DNA from: Streptomyces sp. yr375
Lineage (GTDB): Bacteria; Actinomycetota; Actinomycetes; Streptomycetales; Streptomycetaceae
Length of the DNA stretch: 64,000 nucleotides
Direction of reading: 5' to 3'
Assembly (NCBI RefSeq): GCF_900110755.1
Contig: NZ_FOFF01000015.1
Coordinates: 96,100-160,099 of the forward strand
The notes under the pieces were generated by a model, which saw only the letters and a program-made list of their open reading frames with translations, did not search any database and was not told where the DNA came from. The position numbers were made by a program, and so were the translations under genes. Below, in pieces: positions 1 through 7,392 of this stretch. Position 1 is the stretch's first letter; each line of letters opens with the position of its first letter.

Positions 1-242
1 TGACGTCCTCGAACTGGTCCGACGATCTCGGCCCCAAGGCCGAGTGCTACGCCGAGGCCGGGGTCCCCGTCTACATCGTGGTCGACCGGAAGCACGACGA
101 AGTGCTGGTCTACCAGAACCCGACCGACGGGAAGTACGACGTACCCCAGCGTTTCAAGCGCGGTCAGGACGTCCCCGTCCCCGAGTCCGTCGGCGTCGCC
201 CTCGATCTCTCCGTGGACACCCTCCTGGACGGCGACGACTGA
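1..242 (+). CDS. Uma2 (DUF820) family protein, C-terminal part
   Basis: These are the last 79 codons of a gene that enters from the left edge. The visible protein starts near a TSSNWSDDLGPKAECYAEAG stretch and runs into a VPVYIVVDR strand. That matches the C-terminal half of the Uma2 fold, a PD-(D/E)XK nuclease-like family that is abundant in Streptomyces and has no settled function. The complete paralogue at 20657-21304 shows the same order of elements. The N-terminal half with the PD motif lies outside the window, so catalytic competence cannot be judged. The family call rests on the tail only. Confidence 0.75.
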   Translation, partial: TSSNWSDDLGPKAECYAEAGVPVYIVVDRKHDEVLVYQNPTDGKYDVPQRFKRGQDVPVPESVGVALDLSVDTLLDGDD

Positions 243-272
243 CTGTCGTACCCCCGTGCGACACTCGTTTCC

Positions 273-944
273 ATGTTCGGCGTCATCGATCTCCCCACCT
301 ATCTCGCAGGGCTCGTCCTGATCGTCCTGCTCCCCGGGCCCAACTCGCTGTACGTGCTCTCCGTCGCCGCCCGGCGCGGGATACGGGCCGGGTACACCGC
401 CGCGGCCGGAGTGTGGTGCGGGGACGCCGTACTGATGACCCTGTCCGCCGCCGGCGTCGCCTCCCTGCTCCAGGGCAACGCCCTGCTGTTCGGGGTCGTG
501 AAGTACGCGGGGGCCGGCTATCTGACCTGGCTGGCGATCGGGATGCTGCGGGCCGCGTGGGGGATGTGGCGGTCTCGGGGTGAGCACGGGGAGCGGGGCG
601 GTGCCGAGGAGACGCCGGGTGCCGGGTCCGGTGCCGGGGCTGTGGAGCGGCCGTTTCGGCGGGCCCTCGTCATCAGCCTGTTCAACCCCAAGGCGATCCT
701 GTTCTTCGTCGCCTTCTTCGTGCAGTTCGTCGACCCGGGGTACGCGTACCCAGCGGTCTCGTTCGTCGTACTGGGCGCGTTCGCGCAGCTCGCGAGCTTC
801 CTCTATCTCACCGCGCTGATATTCGGCGGCACCCGCCTGGCGGGCGCCTTCCGCCGCCGCACCCGCCTGGCGGCCGGCGCCACCTCCGCCGCGGGGGCGC
901 TCTTCCTCGGCTTCGCGGTGAAGCTGACGTTGGCGAGCGCCTGA
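273..944 (+). CDS. LysE/RhtB family amino-acid exporter (LeuE-like)
   Basis: A 223-residue membrane protein. The N-terminus (LIVLLPGPNSLYVLSVAARR) carries the PGPN signature of the LysE/RhtB translocators, which export amino acids such as lysine, threonine or leucine. About six hydrophobic segments can be seen (roughly residues 8-28, 40-62, 70-90, 125-150, 155-178 and 195-218). A charged glycine/glutamate-rich loop around residues 103-122 is longer than in most relatives. NPKAILFFVAFF after the loop is the second conserved family motif. It starts 30 bases after the Uma2 stop and converges with the monooxygenase gene, leaving only 8 bases between the stops. Substrate is not predictable; leucine export is the usual annotation for this subgroup. 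Confidence 0.88.
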   Translation: MFGVIDLPTYLAGLVLIVLLPGPNSLYVLSVAARRGIRAGYTAAAGVWCGDAVLMTLSAAGVASLLQGNALLFGVVKYAGAGYLTWLAIGMLRAAWGMWRSRGEHGERGGAEETPGAGSGAGAVERPFRRALVISLFNPKAILFFVAFFVQFVDPGYAYPAVSFVVLGAFAQLASFLYLTALIFGGTRLAGAFRRRTRLAAGATSAAGALFLGFAVKLTLASA

Positions 945-952
945 GGGGCCGG

Positions 953-2308
953 TTAGAAGCCGACGCGTGCCTTGTACTCCTCCAGCAGCTCGGTTGCCAT
1001 TCCTGGCTTGCCTGCCCAGCCCACGTAGCCGTCCGGGCGGATCAGGAACAAGTCGTCCTCCAGGGTTAGTTCGGTCCAGTTCGGGCCCTTGAGGTGGTCG
1101 AAGAGGCGGGTGCCGTTGGTTGTCAGGTCGGGGACGCGGTCGCCGGTGTGCAGGGTGGCCGGGGTCGGCCTTGTTTCCTGGGTGAGTGACGACTCGCGGT
1201 AGTTCAGGCCCAGTTGGCGGGTGGTCGGGCCGCGGCGGGCCCGCTGGTGGTGGATCGCCGTCGACAGTCCGAGGACGTACGCGGCCACCGGGCGGCGCTC
1301 CTCCTCGTAGGTGTCCAGCAGGGCTTTCGGTGCCCGGCCCGTCAGTACCGCGCCCAGTTTCCAGCCCAGGTTGTAGGCGTCCTGGACGCCGGTGTTGAGG
1401 CCCTGGCCGCCGGCGGGGGAGTGGACGTGGGCGGCGTCGCCGGCGAGGAAGACGCGGCCGGCGCGGTAGCGGTCCGCCAGGGCGGCGCGGGGGCGGAAGT
1501 CCGAGGACCAGCGGACCTCGGTGACGTCCTCGGGCGCGAGGTGCGTGCGCTCGGCGACCACCTTCCGGACGCCCGCGAGGGAGAGGTCGATGTCCGTGCC
1601 CTCCGGGAACTGCGCCACCAACTGGAAGTCCGCCGTGCCCGCCAGGGGGCAGATCGCCAGGAATCCGGTGCCGGTGTCGGTGCCGGTCGTAGGGAAGATG
1701 TGCCACCAGGTCCGGGGCAGTCCGGTGATTCGTACGTCCGCCACCAGGAGTGGGTTCGGGTCGACCGGTTCGCCCGTCATGGCGATGCCGAGCGCCCGGC
1801 GGATCGTCGAGCGGCCACCGTCGGCCGCCACGGCGTACCGCGCGCGGACGGGCTCGCCGGTGGCGAAGTGCGCCGTCACGCCGTCCGGGTCCTGGTCGAC
1901 GCGTACGACCTCCCGGCCGAAGGCGACCGTGCCGCCCAGCTCTTCCAGCCGCGCCCGCAGGATCTCCTGGTTGCGCCACTGCGGGACCATCCAGGGGGCG
2001 GTGAAGCGGGAGCCCTCCTCGCCGTCCCGCGCAGGGTCGAACATCGCCTGCTCGCCGCGCTGCCTGCCGTCCGCCCAGATCATGCCCGCCGGGTACGGGC
2101 CGCCGGCGGCGAGGGTCTCGTCCAGGACGCCGAGATCCTCGTAGACCTCCAGGGTGCGCGGCTGGAGGCCCTTGCCTCGGGAGCCGGGGGTGAGGGTCTC
2201 GCCGCGTTCCACCACCAGCGCCGGCACACCGCGCCGGGCCAGGTCGATGCCGAGGGTCAGTCCGGTGGGGCCCGCGCCGACGATCAGTACGTCTGTCTCT
2301 GAATTCAT
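953..2308 (-). CDS. FAD-dependent aromatic hydroxylase-type monooxygenase
   Basis: 451 residues. The N-terminal dinucleotide fold shows DVLIVGAGPTGLTLGIDLAR (the GxGxxG FAD motif), followed by VVERG. The second FAD motif is RVFLAGDAAHVHSPAGGQG near residue 280. This is the PheA/TfdB class of single-component flavin hydroxylases that use NAD(P)H and O2 on phenolic or polyketide substrates. It is shorter than typical members (500-600 residues) because the C-terminal thioredoxin-like region is reduced. It is transcribed divergently from the TetR gene, and one of the two TetR operators ends 10 bases upstream of its ATG, so it is very likely the regulator's main target. The substrate is unknown; drug or phenolic detoxification fits the arrangement. 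Confidence 0.88.
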   Translation of the reverse strand: MNSETDVLIVGAGPTGLTLGIDLARRGVPALVVERGETLTPGSRGKGLQPRTLEVYEDLGVLDETLAAGGPYPAGMIWADGRQRGEQAMFDPARDGEEGSRFTAPWMVPQWRNQEILRARLEELGGTVAFGREVVRVDQDPDGVTAHFATGEPVRARYAVAADGGRSTIRRALGIAMTGEPVDPNPLLVADVRITGLPRTWWHIFPTTGTDTGTGFLAICPLAGTADFQLVAQFPEGTDIDLSLAGVRKVVAERTHLAPEDVTEVRWSSDFRPRAALADRYRAGRVFLAGDAAHVHSPAGGQGLNTGVQDAYNLGWKLGAVLTGRAPKALLDTYEEERRPVAAYVLGLSTAIHHQRARRGPTTRQLGLNYRESSLTQETRPTPATLHTGDRVPDLTTNGTRLFDHLKGPNWTELTLEDDLFLIRPDGYVGWAGKPGMATELLEEYKARVGF

Positions 2309-2317
2309 CAGCCGCTC

Positions 2318-2332
2318 CTTAACGTCGTTAAG
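2318..2332. promoter_or_regulatory. TetR-family operator O1 (monooxygenase side)
   Basis: Perfect 15-bp inverted repeat CTTAACGTCGTTAAG, just upstream of the monooxygenase ATG. It is identical to O2 (2355-2369) except for the central base. Binding here would block transcription or initiation of the monooxygenase gene. Confidence 0.85.
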
Positions 2333-2354
2333 TTCCGTCTCTCATGACAGTGGA

Positions 2355-2369
2355 CTTAACGGCGTTAAG
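2355..2369. promoter_or_regulatory. TetR-family operator O2 (regulator side)
   Basis: Perfect 15-bp inverted repeat CTTAACGGCGTTAAG, nine bases upstream of the tetR GTG. The centres of O1 and O2 are 37 bp apart, about 3.5 helical turns. The position implies autorepression, with the tetR transcript probably having almost no leader. Confidence 0.85.
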
Positions 2370-2378
2370 CTGTCAAGT

Positions 2379-3029
2379 GTGAGTACCGAACGACGTGCGC
2401 CCCTCGACCGCAAGCGGGTCGCGGACACCGCCCTGAAGCTGCTGAACGACGTCGGTCTGGACGGGCTGAGCCTGCGGGCCATCGCCCGTGAGCTGGACGT
2501 CAAGGCACCCGCCCTGTACTGGCACTTCAAGGACAAACAGGCCCTGCTCGACGAGATGGCGACCGAGATGTACCGGCGCATGGTCGCCGGGACCGCTCTC
2601 GACCCCGGTGACACCTGGCAGGAGCGGTTGCGCAAGTCCAGCCACGGCCTGCGCGGGGAGCTGCGCGGCTACCGCGACGGCGCGAAGGTGTTCAGCGGCT
2701 CGCGCTTCACGGGGATCGAGCACGCCGAGCAGATGGAGGACACCCTGCGCCTGTTCACGGCCGCCGGTTTCACCCTCGCCCAGGCGGTCCGCGCGACCGC
2801 GACGACGTACCTCTACACGCTCGGCTTCGTCACCGAGGAACAGGGCGTCGAGCCGCTGCCCGACGAGCGGCGCGAGGGGTACGACGTCGCGGAACGGGCC
2901 CGGCGGATGAGTGACTTCCCGCTGGCCGCACGGGCGGGCGCGGAGATCTTCGCCGACTACGACCGGCACTTCGAGGAGGGGCTGGAGCTTGTCCTGGCTG
3001 GGATCGCCGTGCGTTTCGGGGGGTCGTGA
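2379..3029 (+). CDS. TetR/AcrR family transcriptional repressor (TetR_C type)
   Basis: 216 residues from the GTG at 2379. Longer upstream readings would run through both operators and into the divergent gene, so they were rejected. The N-terminal helix-turn-helix is clear (LSLRAIARELDVKAPALYWH near residues 30-49). The C-terminal half resembles the tetracycline-repressor ligand domain rather than the QacR type. It is divergent from the FAD monooxygenase, with two perfect 15-bp palindromes between them, so it most likely represses both itself and the monooxygenase until a small-molecule substrate binds. The gene ends 3 bases before the stop of the convergent acyltransferase gene. The ligand cannot be read from sequence. 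Confidence 0.92.
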   Translation: MSTERRAPLDRKRVADTALKLLNDVGLDGLSLRAIARELDVKAPALYWHFKDKQALLDEMATEMYRRMVAGTALDPGDTWQERLRKSSHGLRGELRGYRDGAKVFSGSRFTGIEHAEQMEDTLRLFTAAGFTLAQAVRATATTYLYTLGFVTEEQGVEPLPDERREGYDVAERARRMSDFPLAARAGAEIFADYDRHFEEGLELVLAGIAVRFGGS

Positions 3030-3032
3030 GCC

Positions 3033-4202
3033 TTACTTGGTGCGGGACAGGGCCGTCCGTAGGCGGGGGGTCAGCGGCTTCTCCACGAAGCGGTTCAGGA
3101 GCCAGGCCAGCAGCAGCATCGACGTGAGGGTCAGGGCGAAGGTCGCCGCCGACGGCAGGTGCAGGCCGCGGTGCAGGGAGCGGATGACCACCCAGCCGAG
3201 ATGCTCGTGGACCAGGTAGAAGGGGTAGGTCAGGGCCCCGGCGACCGTCAGCCGGCGCCAGTTCGGGCGGTTGTCGCGGTTCAGCCGGCCGAGCGCGATC
3301 GCCGCCACGGCCACGAAGCCGAAGGCGACCACGCCGACGATGCCGAGCGTGGTGCGGTGGGCGAAGGCGTCCGGGTCCGACGCGTTCCACAGGTCGCGCA
3401 CCGCGTAGTGCTGGCCGATCAGGAAGCTGACGACGACGATGGCCCAGGCGTAGGCGTCCCGGCGGTCGCGGTGGACGAGATAGAGGCCGATGCCGCCGAT
3501 GAAGAACGCCGCGTACTCGGGCATCAGCACCAGGTCGAGCAGCGGCTCGTGCGCCGCCTGCGCGAGTGCCGCCGCCAGCGTCCAGCCCGCGCAGAACATC
3601 ACGACCCGCCGGCGGTTCGCCCCCGGCAGGACGACGCACACCGCGAACAGCGCGTAGAAGCGGATCTCCACCCACAGCGTCCAGCACACGCCGAGCACCC
3701 GGTCCGCGCCCAGCGGCTGCTGGAGCAGGGTCAGGTTCACCAGCGCGTCGCTCGGCGCGACGGCCTCGTAGACGACCGAGGGCAGGGCGAACACCGCCGT
3801 CACGAGCAGGACGGCGACCCAGTACGCCGGCATCAGCCGGGACACCCGGGACGCGACGAACGACTGGAGGGTCCGGCCCCAGCCGCTCATGCAGATCACG
3901 AACCCGCTGATCACGAAGAAGACCTGGAAGCCGAGGCAGCCGTAGGCGGCGAACTGGTGCAGCGTCGGGAACTGGAGCCGCGGCGAGCTGCCCCACGCCC
4001 GGGTGACGTCGCCGCCGCGGCCCGCGTAGTGGTACACCGCCACCATCAGCGCGGCGAGCAGCCGCAGCCCGTCCAGCGCCCGAAGCCGGACCTCACGGAC
4101 CTCACGGACCTCACGGACCTCAGGGACTCCATGGACCTCACCGACCTCGCGGTCTTCCCGGTGCGCTGGTGCCTCGGACGTGCTCACGACCGTCTCGGTC
4201 AT
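3033..4202 (-). CDS. Acyltransferase 3 (OafA-like) integral membrane protein
   Basis: 389 residues with about ten hydrophobic segments. LRALDGLRLLAALMVAVYHY is the family's opening helix (R-x-x-D-G-x-R), and FFVISGFVICMSGWG follows. The family transfers acyl groups, often acetyl, to exported or cell-wall carbohydrates. It lies beside the nonulosonic-acid cluster, so O-acetylation of a wall glycopolymer is a reasonable inference but not shown. The cytoplasmic N-terminus has a low-complexity REVGEVHGVPEVREVREV tract produced by a 9-bp minisatellite (4088-4150). This tract is not part of the family fold and its length probably varies between strains. Confidence 0.9.
   Translation of the reverse strand: MTETVVSTSEAPAHREDREVGEVHGVPEVREVREVREVRLRALDGLRLLAALMVAVYHYAGRGGDVTRAWGSSPRLQFPTLHQFAAYGCLGFQVFFVISGFVICMSGWGRTLQSFVASRVSRLMPAYWVAVLLVTAVFALPSVVYEAVAPSDALVNLTLLQQPLGADRVLGVCWTLWVEIRFYALFAVCVVLPGANRRRVVMFCAGWTLAAALAQAAHEPLLDLVLMPEYAAFFIGGIGLYLVHRDRRDAYAWAIVVVSFLIGQHYAVRDLWNASDPDAFAHRTTLGIVGVVAFGFVAVAAIALGRLNRDNRPNWRRLTVAGALTYPFYLVHEHLGWVVIRSLHRGLHLPSAATFALTLTSMLLLAWLLNRFVEKPLTPRLRTALSRTK
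4088..4150. repeat. 9-bp tandem minisatellite (unit GGACCTCAC)
   Basis: Seven consecutive 9-bp units. Three are exact GGACCTCAC copies and a fourth differs only in its last base. Two more are degenerate, followed by another exact copy just before the last, divergent unit. On the minus strand they encode the EVR-type triplets at the N-terminus of the acyltransferase. The period of three codons keeps the reading frame when copies are gained or lost. Confidence 0.9.
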
Positions 4203-4224
4203 GGTGGTAACCCTTCTCGTACGT

Positions 4225-4975
4225 CTAGTCCGACTTCAGGAGCCGGGACGAGTGGTTGCCGAGTTGGACGCGGACCGCCTCCTTGCGTGCGAGCTGCCGG
4301 ATCGACCGGCCCCGCGCGCCGAGCAGGTCCGCGACGCGCGCGACCTCGGTCCAGACCCGGGCGCGGTCGCCGCCCGCGATCGCCGCCGCGGCGAGCAGCC
4401 GGCACGCCTCCTCCGGCTCGCCGCGCCGGGCCCGTATCTCCGCCATCCCGACGAGGACGTCCACCGGCTGCCGGCGGCGCAGGATCTCGGTGCCGACCCG
4501 CAGCGCGTCGTCGTGCCGGCCCGCCGTGAAGTGCCGGACGAAGTCCTCGGCGAGGTACGTGCCGTGCCGGGCGAGGACGGCGGAGAACCGCTCGTTCGGG
4601 GACCCGGAGCCCGTACCATCCCCGTCCGGCCGGCCGCCCCTCGTCTCCAGGCCCAGTGCCGCCGTCATCCGGGCGGCGAACGCGGGGATGTCGAACAGTT
4701 CCTGGACGTCCCGGTAGTCGGTCTCCGAGACCTCCTCGTCCAGCACCCGGCGCAGCGCGTCGAGGGCCGCCTCGGGCGTGTACTCGGCGAACGAGCGGTA
4801 CCCGGCGACGCCCTCCAGCACCTCCCGGGACCCGACCCGGTGATACGTCACCGTCCGCAGCCGCTGCTGCACCGCCTCGACCACCGACAGCGGCATCGGG
4901 TCGTCGACGCTGGACAGGAAGAAGACGTCGGAGGCGGCGAGTTCCTCCCGGACGCGGTCGCGGGAGAGCGTGCAC
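4225..4975 (-). pseudogene. Glycosyltransferase, 5'-truncated remnant (C-terminal part)
   Basis: Only the C-terminal portion of a GT-B fold (GT4-like) glycosyltransferase remains. RVREELAASDVFFLSSVDDP followed by MPLSVVEAVQQ is the nucleotide-sugar binding segment that normally sits about two thirds of the way along such proteins. A helical, TPR-like tail follows (VGMAEIRARRGEPEEACRLL). Upstream of about position 4975 the open frame continues only as the antisense of the next gene, with no glycosyltransferase character. The whole N-terminal acceptor domain is therefore missing. The opposite gene, transcribed away from this one, is truncated at the same point, which suggests a single deletion through both 5' ends. 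It could also be an assembly error. Confidence 0.7.
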
Positions 4976-6106
4976 GCGGACTCGCTGCGCGAGGTCACGG
5001 CCGTCGAGTTCCTGCGCGCGATGACCCGGACCTCGTACGACGTCCTCGTCCTCGCGCTGGTCGGCGGCGGCGTCCAGGCGATCCTGCACGGCCTCAAGCG
5101 GGTCTGGGAGGGCGAGCCGGACCGTCCCGTCGTCGTCACGGGCTATGTCGGCGTCGTATACGAGAAGCTCGCCGACGGTCTGCTGCTGCGGCACGGCGCG
5201 GACCTCGTCCTCGCCAACTCCCGCCAGGACGCGGAGCGGTTCCGCGCCGTGTACGAGGGGGTGGGCGCCGACGCCTCGGCGGTGACCGAGGTCGCCCTGC
5301 CGTTCCTCGGCGGGGCCGCTTACCCGGGCGAACACGATCCGTACACGGTCGTCTTCGCCGCGCAGCCCTCCGTACCGGACAGCCGCAGGGACCGTACGTA
5401 CCTGCTGAACCGGCTGATCCAGCACGCGCGGTTGAACCCCGAGCGCGAGGTGCTGCTGAAGCTCCGCTCGAAGCCGGGTGAACACACCACCCACATCGAG
5501 GAGTTGCCGTACCAGAAGCTGGCGCAGAAGCATGAGCTGCCGGCCAACTTCCGCCTGGTGTACGGGAACATGGGCGAGGTCCTCGACCGCACCGACCTCA
5601 TGGTCACGGTCAGTTCGACGGCCGCCCTGGAGTCCCTGCACCGGCGCGTGCCCACGGTCGTCCTGACCGACCTCGGGGTGCGTGAGGCGCTCGGCAACCA
5701 CCACTTCGTCGGCTCCGGCTGCCTGGCCTCCTGGGACCAGCTCGACGCCGGCCACCGCCCGGCCCCCGACGAGGACTGGGTGTCCCGGCAGGGCGTCGTC
5801 GCGGGCGGCGGCTCGTACGCCTCCGCGTGGGACGCGGTCGGCGAGCGCATCGCCAAGCTCCTCGCCCGCCCCGGCGGTCTGCCGCCCCTGACCCCCTACT
5901 ACAGCCCCGCCACCGCCCCCGGCTACCTCCCCGGCATCCTCGCCCGCCACCACCTGGGCACCGACGGCAGCCCGCTGCCCGGCGCCCCCACCGGCGACAA
6001 GGACCCGGGCCCGGTGCGCCAGATGGTCCGCCGGGCGGCGCGGGGCGCTTACCGGCACGGGGTGCAGCGGGTCGCTCCGGTGATCCGCCGGATGGGCGAA
6101 CTGTGA
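4970..6106 (+). CDS. DUF6716-type putative glycosyltransferase, apparently 5'-truncated
   Basis: 378 residues if read from the GTG at 4970. That GTG has no well-spaced ribosome site and sits at the breakpoint shared with the truncated glycosyltransferase. The protein starts abruptly with ADSLREVTAVEFL and lacks the N-terminal strand-turn-strand expected of this GT-B-like family. The rest looks intact: VVVTGYVGVVYEKLADGLLL, the VLANSRQDAERF segment, and a late nucleotide-sugar region around LMVTVSSTAALESLHRRVPT. It lies 35 bases before the NeuA-HAD fusion and is codirectional with it. A role in adding nonulosonic acid to a wall polymer is inferred from context. It may be non-functional. Confidence 0.65.
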   Translation: MHADSLREVTAVEFLRAMTRTSYDVLVLALVGGGVQAILHGLKRVWEGEPDRPVVVTGYVGVVYEKLADGLLLRHGADLVLANSRQDAERFRAVYEGVGADASAVTEVALPFLGGAAYPGEHDPYTVVFAAQPSVPDSRRDRTYLLNRLIQHARLNPEREVLLKLRSKPGEHTTHIEELPYQKLAQKHELPANFRLVYGNMGEVLDRTDLMVTVSSTAALESLHRRVPTVVLTDLGVREALGNHHFVGSGCLASWDQLDAGHRPAPDEDWVSRQGVVAGGGSYASAWDAVGERIAKLLARPGGLPPLTPYYSPATAPGYLPGILARHHLGTDGSPLPGAPTGDKDPGPVRQMVRRAARGAYRHGVQRVAPVIRRMGEL

Positions 6107-6141
6107 GCCACCGTCCCTTTCCGCGCCGACGAGAGGTGCCC

Positions 6142-7380
6142 ATGTCCGACTCATCAGCGGGGGCGCGCCGCGTGCTCGCCGTGATTCCCGCGCGCGGCGG
6201 ATCCAAGGGGGTCCCCGCGAAGAACCTCGCCCCCGTCAGCGGGGTGCCGCTCGTCGCCCGGGCGGTGCGGGAGTGCCGGGCGACCCGGCTGGTCACGGAC
6301 GTCGTGGTGTCCACCGACGACCAGGCCATCGCGGCGGCGGCGCGCGAGGCGGGCGCCGAGGTCGTGCTGCGCCCCGCCGCCATCGCCGGTGACACCGCGA
6401 CCTCCGAGGCGGCCGTCCTGCACGCCATGGACGCCCACGAGGCCCTGCACGGAGCGCCCGTGGACGTCGTCCTGCTCGTCCAGTGCACCAGCCCGTTCCT
6501 CGTCCGCGAGGACGTCGACGGCGTCGCGGGCGCGGTCGCCGAGCAGGGCGCCGACACCGCCGTCACCGTCGCACCCTTCCACGGCTTCGTCTGGCGCCAC
6601 GCGGACGAGACGGACGAGACAGGTGCGGCGGGCGAGGGAGGCTTCGGCGTCAACCACGACAAGTCGTACCGTCCGCGCCGCCAGGACCGTCCCCAGGACT
6701 TCCTGGAGACCGGCGCCGCCTACGCGATGGACGCGGCCGGCTTCCGCGAGCACCGGCACCGCTTCTTCGGCCGCACCGAACTCGTCCGCACCGACCCCGC
6801 CCGGGTGTTGGAGATCGACGACCCGCACGACCTGGCGCGGGCCAGGGCGTTGGCCCCGATGTTCGACGCCGACCGGTCCGGCGCCCTCCCGGCCTTCGAC
6901 GACATCGACGCCGTCGTCCTCGACTTCGACGGCACCCAGACCGACGACCGGGTGCTGATCGACTCCGACGGACGGGAGTTCGTCTCCGTCCACCGCGGCG
7001 ACGGCCTCGGCATCGCCGCCCTGCGCCGCAGCGGCCTGCGGATGCTGATCCTCTCCACCGAACAGAACCCCGTCGTCGCCGCCCGCGCCCGGAAGCTCAG
7101 ACTCCCGGTCCTGCACGGCATCGACCGCAAGGACCTCGCACTCAAGCAGTGGTGCGAGGAACAGGGCATCGCGCCGGAGCGCGTGCTCTACGTCGGCAAC
7201 GACGTCAACGACCTCCCCTGCTTCGCCCTCGTCGGCTGGCCGGTGGCGGTCGCGAGCGCCCACGACGTCGTACGGGGCGCCGCCCGCGCGGTCACCGCCC
7301 TCCCCGGTGGCGACGGCGCGATCCGGGAGATCGCCGGCTGGCTCCTCGGCCCCTCCCTCGACACCACCCTCCCCCAGTAA
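6142..7380 (+). CDS. CMP-nonulosonic acid cytidylyltransferase fused to KdsC-type HAD phosphatase
   Basis: 412 residues, two domains. Residues about 10-240 are an acylneuraminate cytidylyltransferase (NeuA): VIPARGGSKGVPAKNLAPV is the CTP-binding P-loop and LLVQCTSPF the conserved core motif. Residues about 255-405 are a HAD phosphatase of the KdsC/NeuA-C type, with nucleophile motif LDFDGTQTDD and the late YVGNDVNDLPC motif, all intact. A gagagg ribosome site precedes the ATG. The fusion lets one protein remove the 9-phosphate from a nonulosonic acid and then activate the sugar with CMP, which implies a phosphorylated pathway as in Kdn-9-P metabolism. Streptomyces wall teichulosonic acid contains Kdn, so this is the likely product; the sugar itself is an inference. 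Confidence 0.9.
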   Translation: MSDSSAGARRVLAVIPARGGSKGVPAKNLAPVSGVPLVARAVRECRATRLVTDVVVSTDDQAIAAAAREAGAEVVLRPAAIAGDTATSEAAVLHAMDAHEALHGAPVDVVLLVQCTSPFLVREDVDGVAGAVAEQGADTAVTVAPFHGFVWRHADETDETGAAGEGGFGVNHDKSYRPRRQDRPQDFLETGAAYAMDAAGFREHRHRFFGRTELVRTDPARVLEIDDPHDLARARALAPMFDADRSGALPAFDDIDAVVLDFDGTQTDDRVLIDSDGREFVSVHRGDGLGIAALRRSGLRMLILSTEQNPVVAARARKLRLPVLHGIDRKDLALKQWCEEQGIAPERVLYVGNDVNDLPCFALVGWPVAVASAHDVVRGAARAVTALPGGDGAIREIAGWLLGPSLDTTLPQ

Positions 7381-7392
7381 GGACGTTCCACG

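Noticed and set aside
4199..6154. Long open frame on the minus strand (651 codons) across the glycosyltransferase junction
   Set aside because: It is the antisense of the DUF6716 gene joined to a wrong frame of the glycosyltransferase remnant. Composition is Arg/Gly/Ala-rich without any fold motif.
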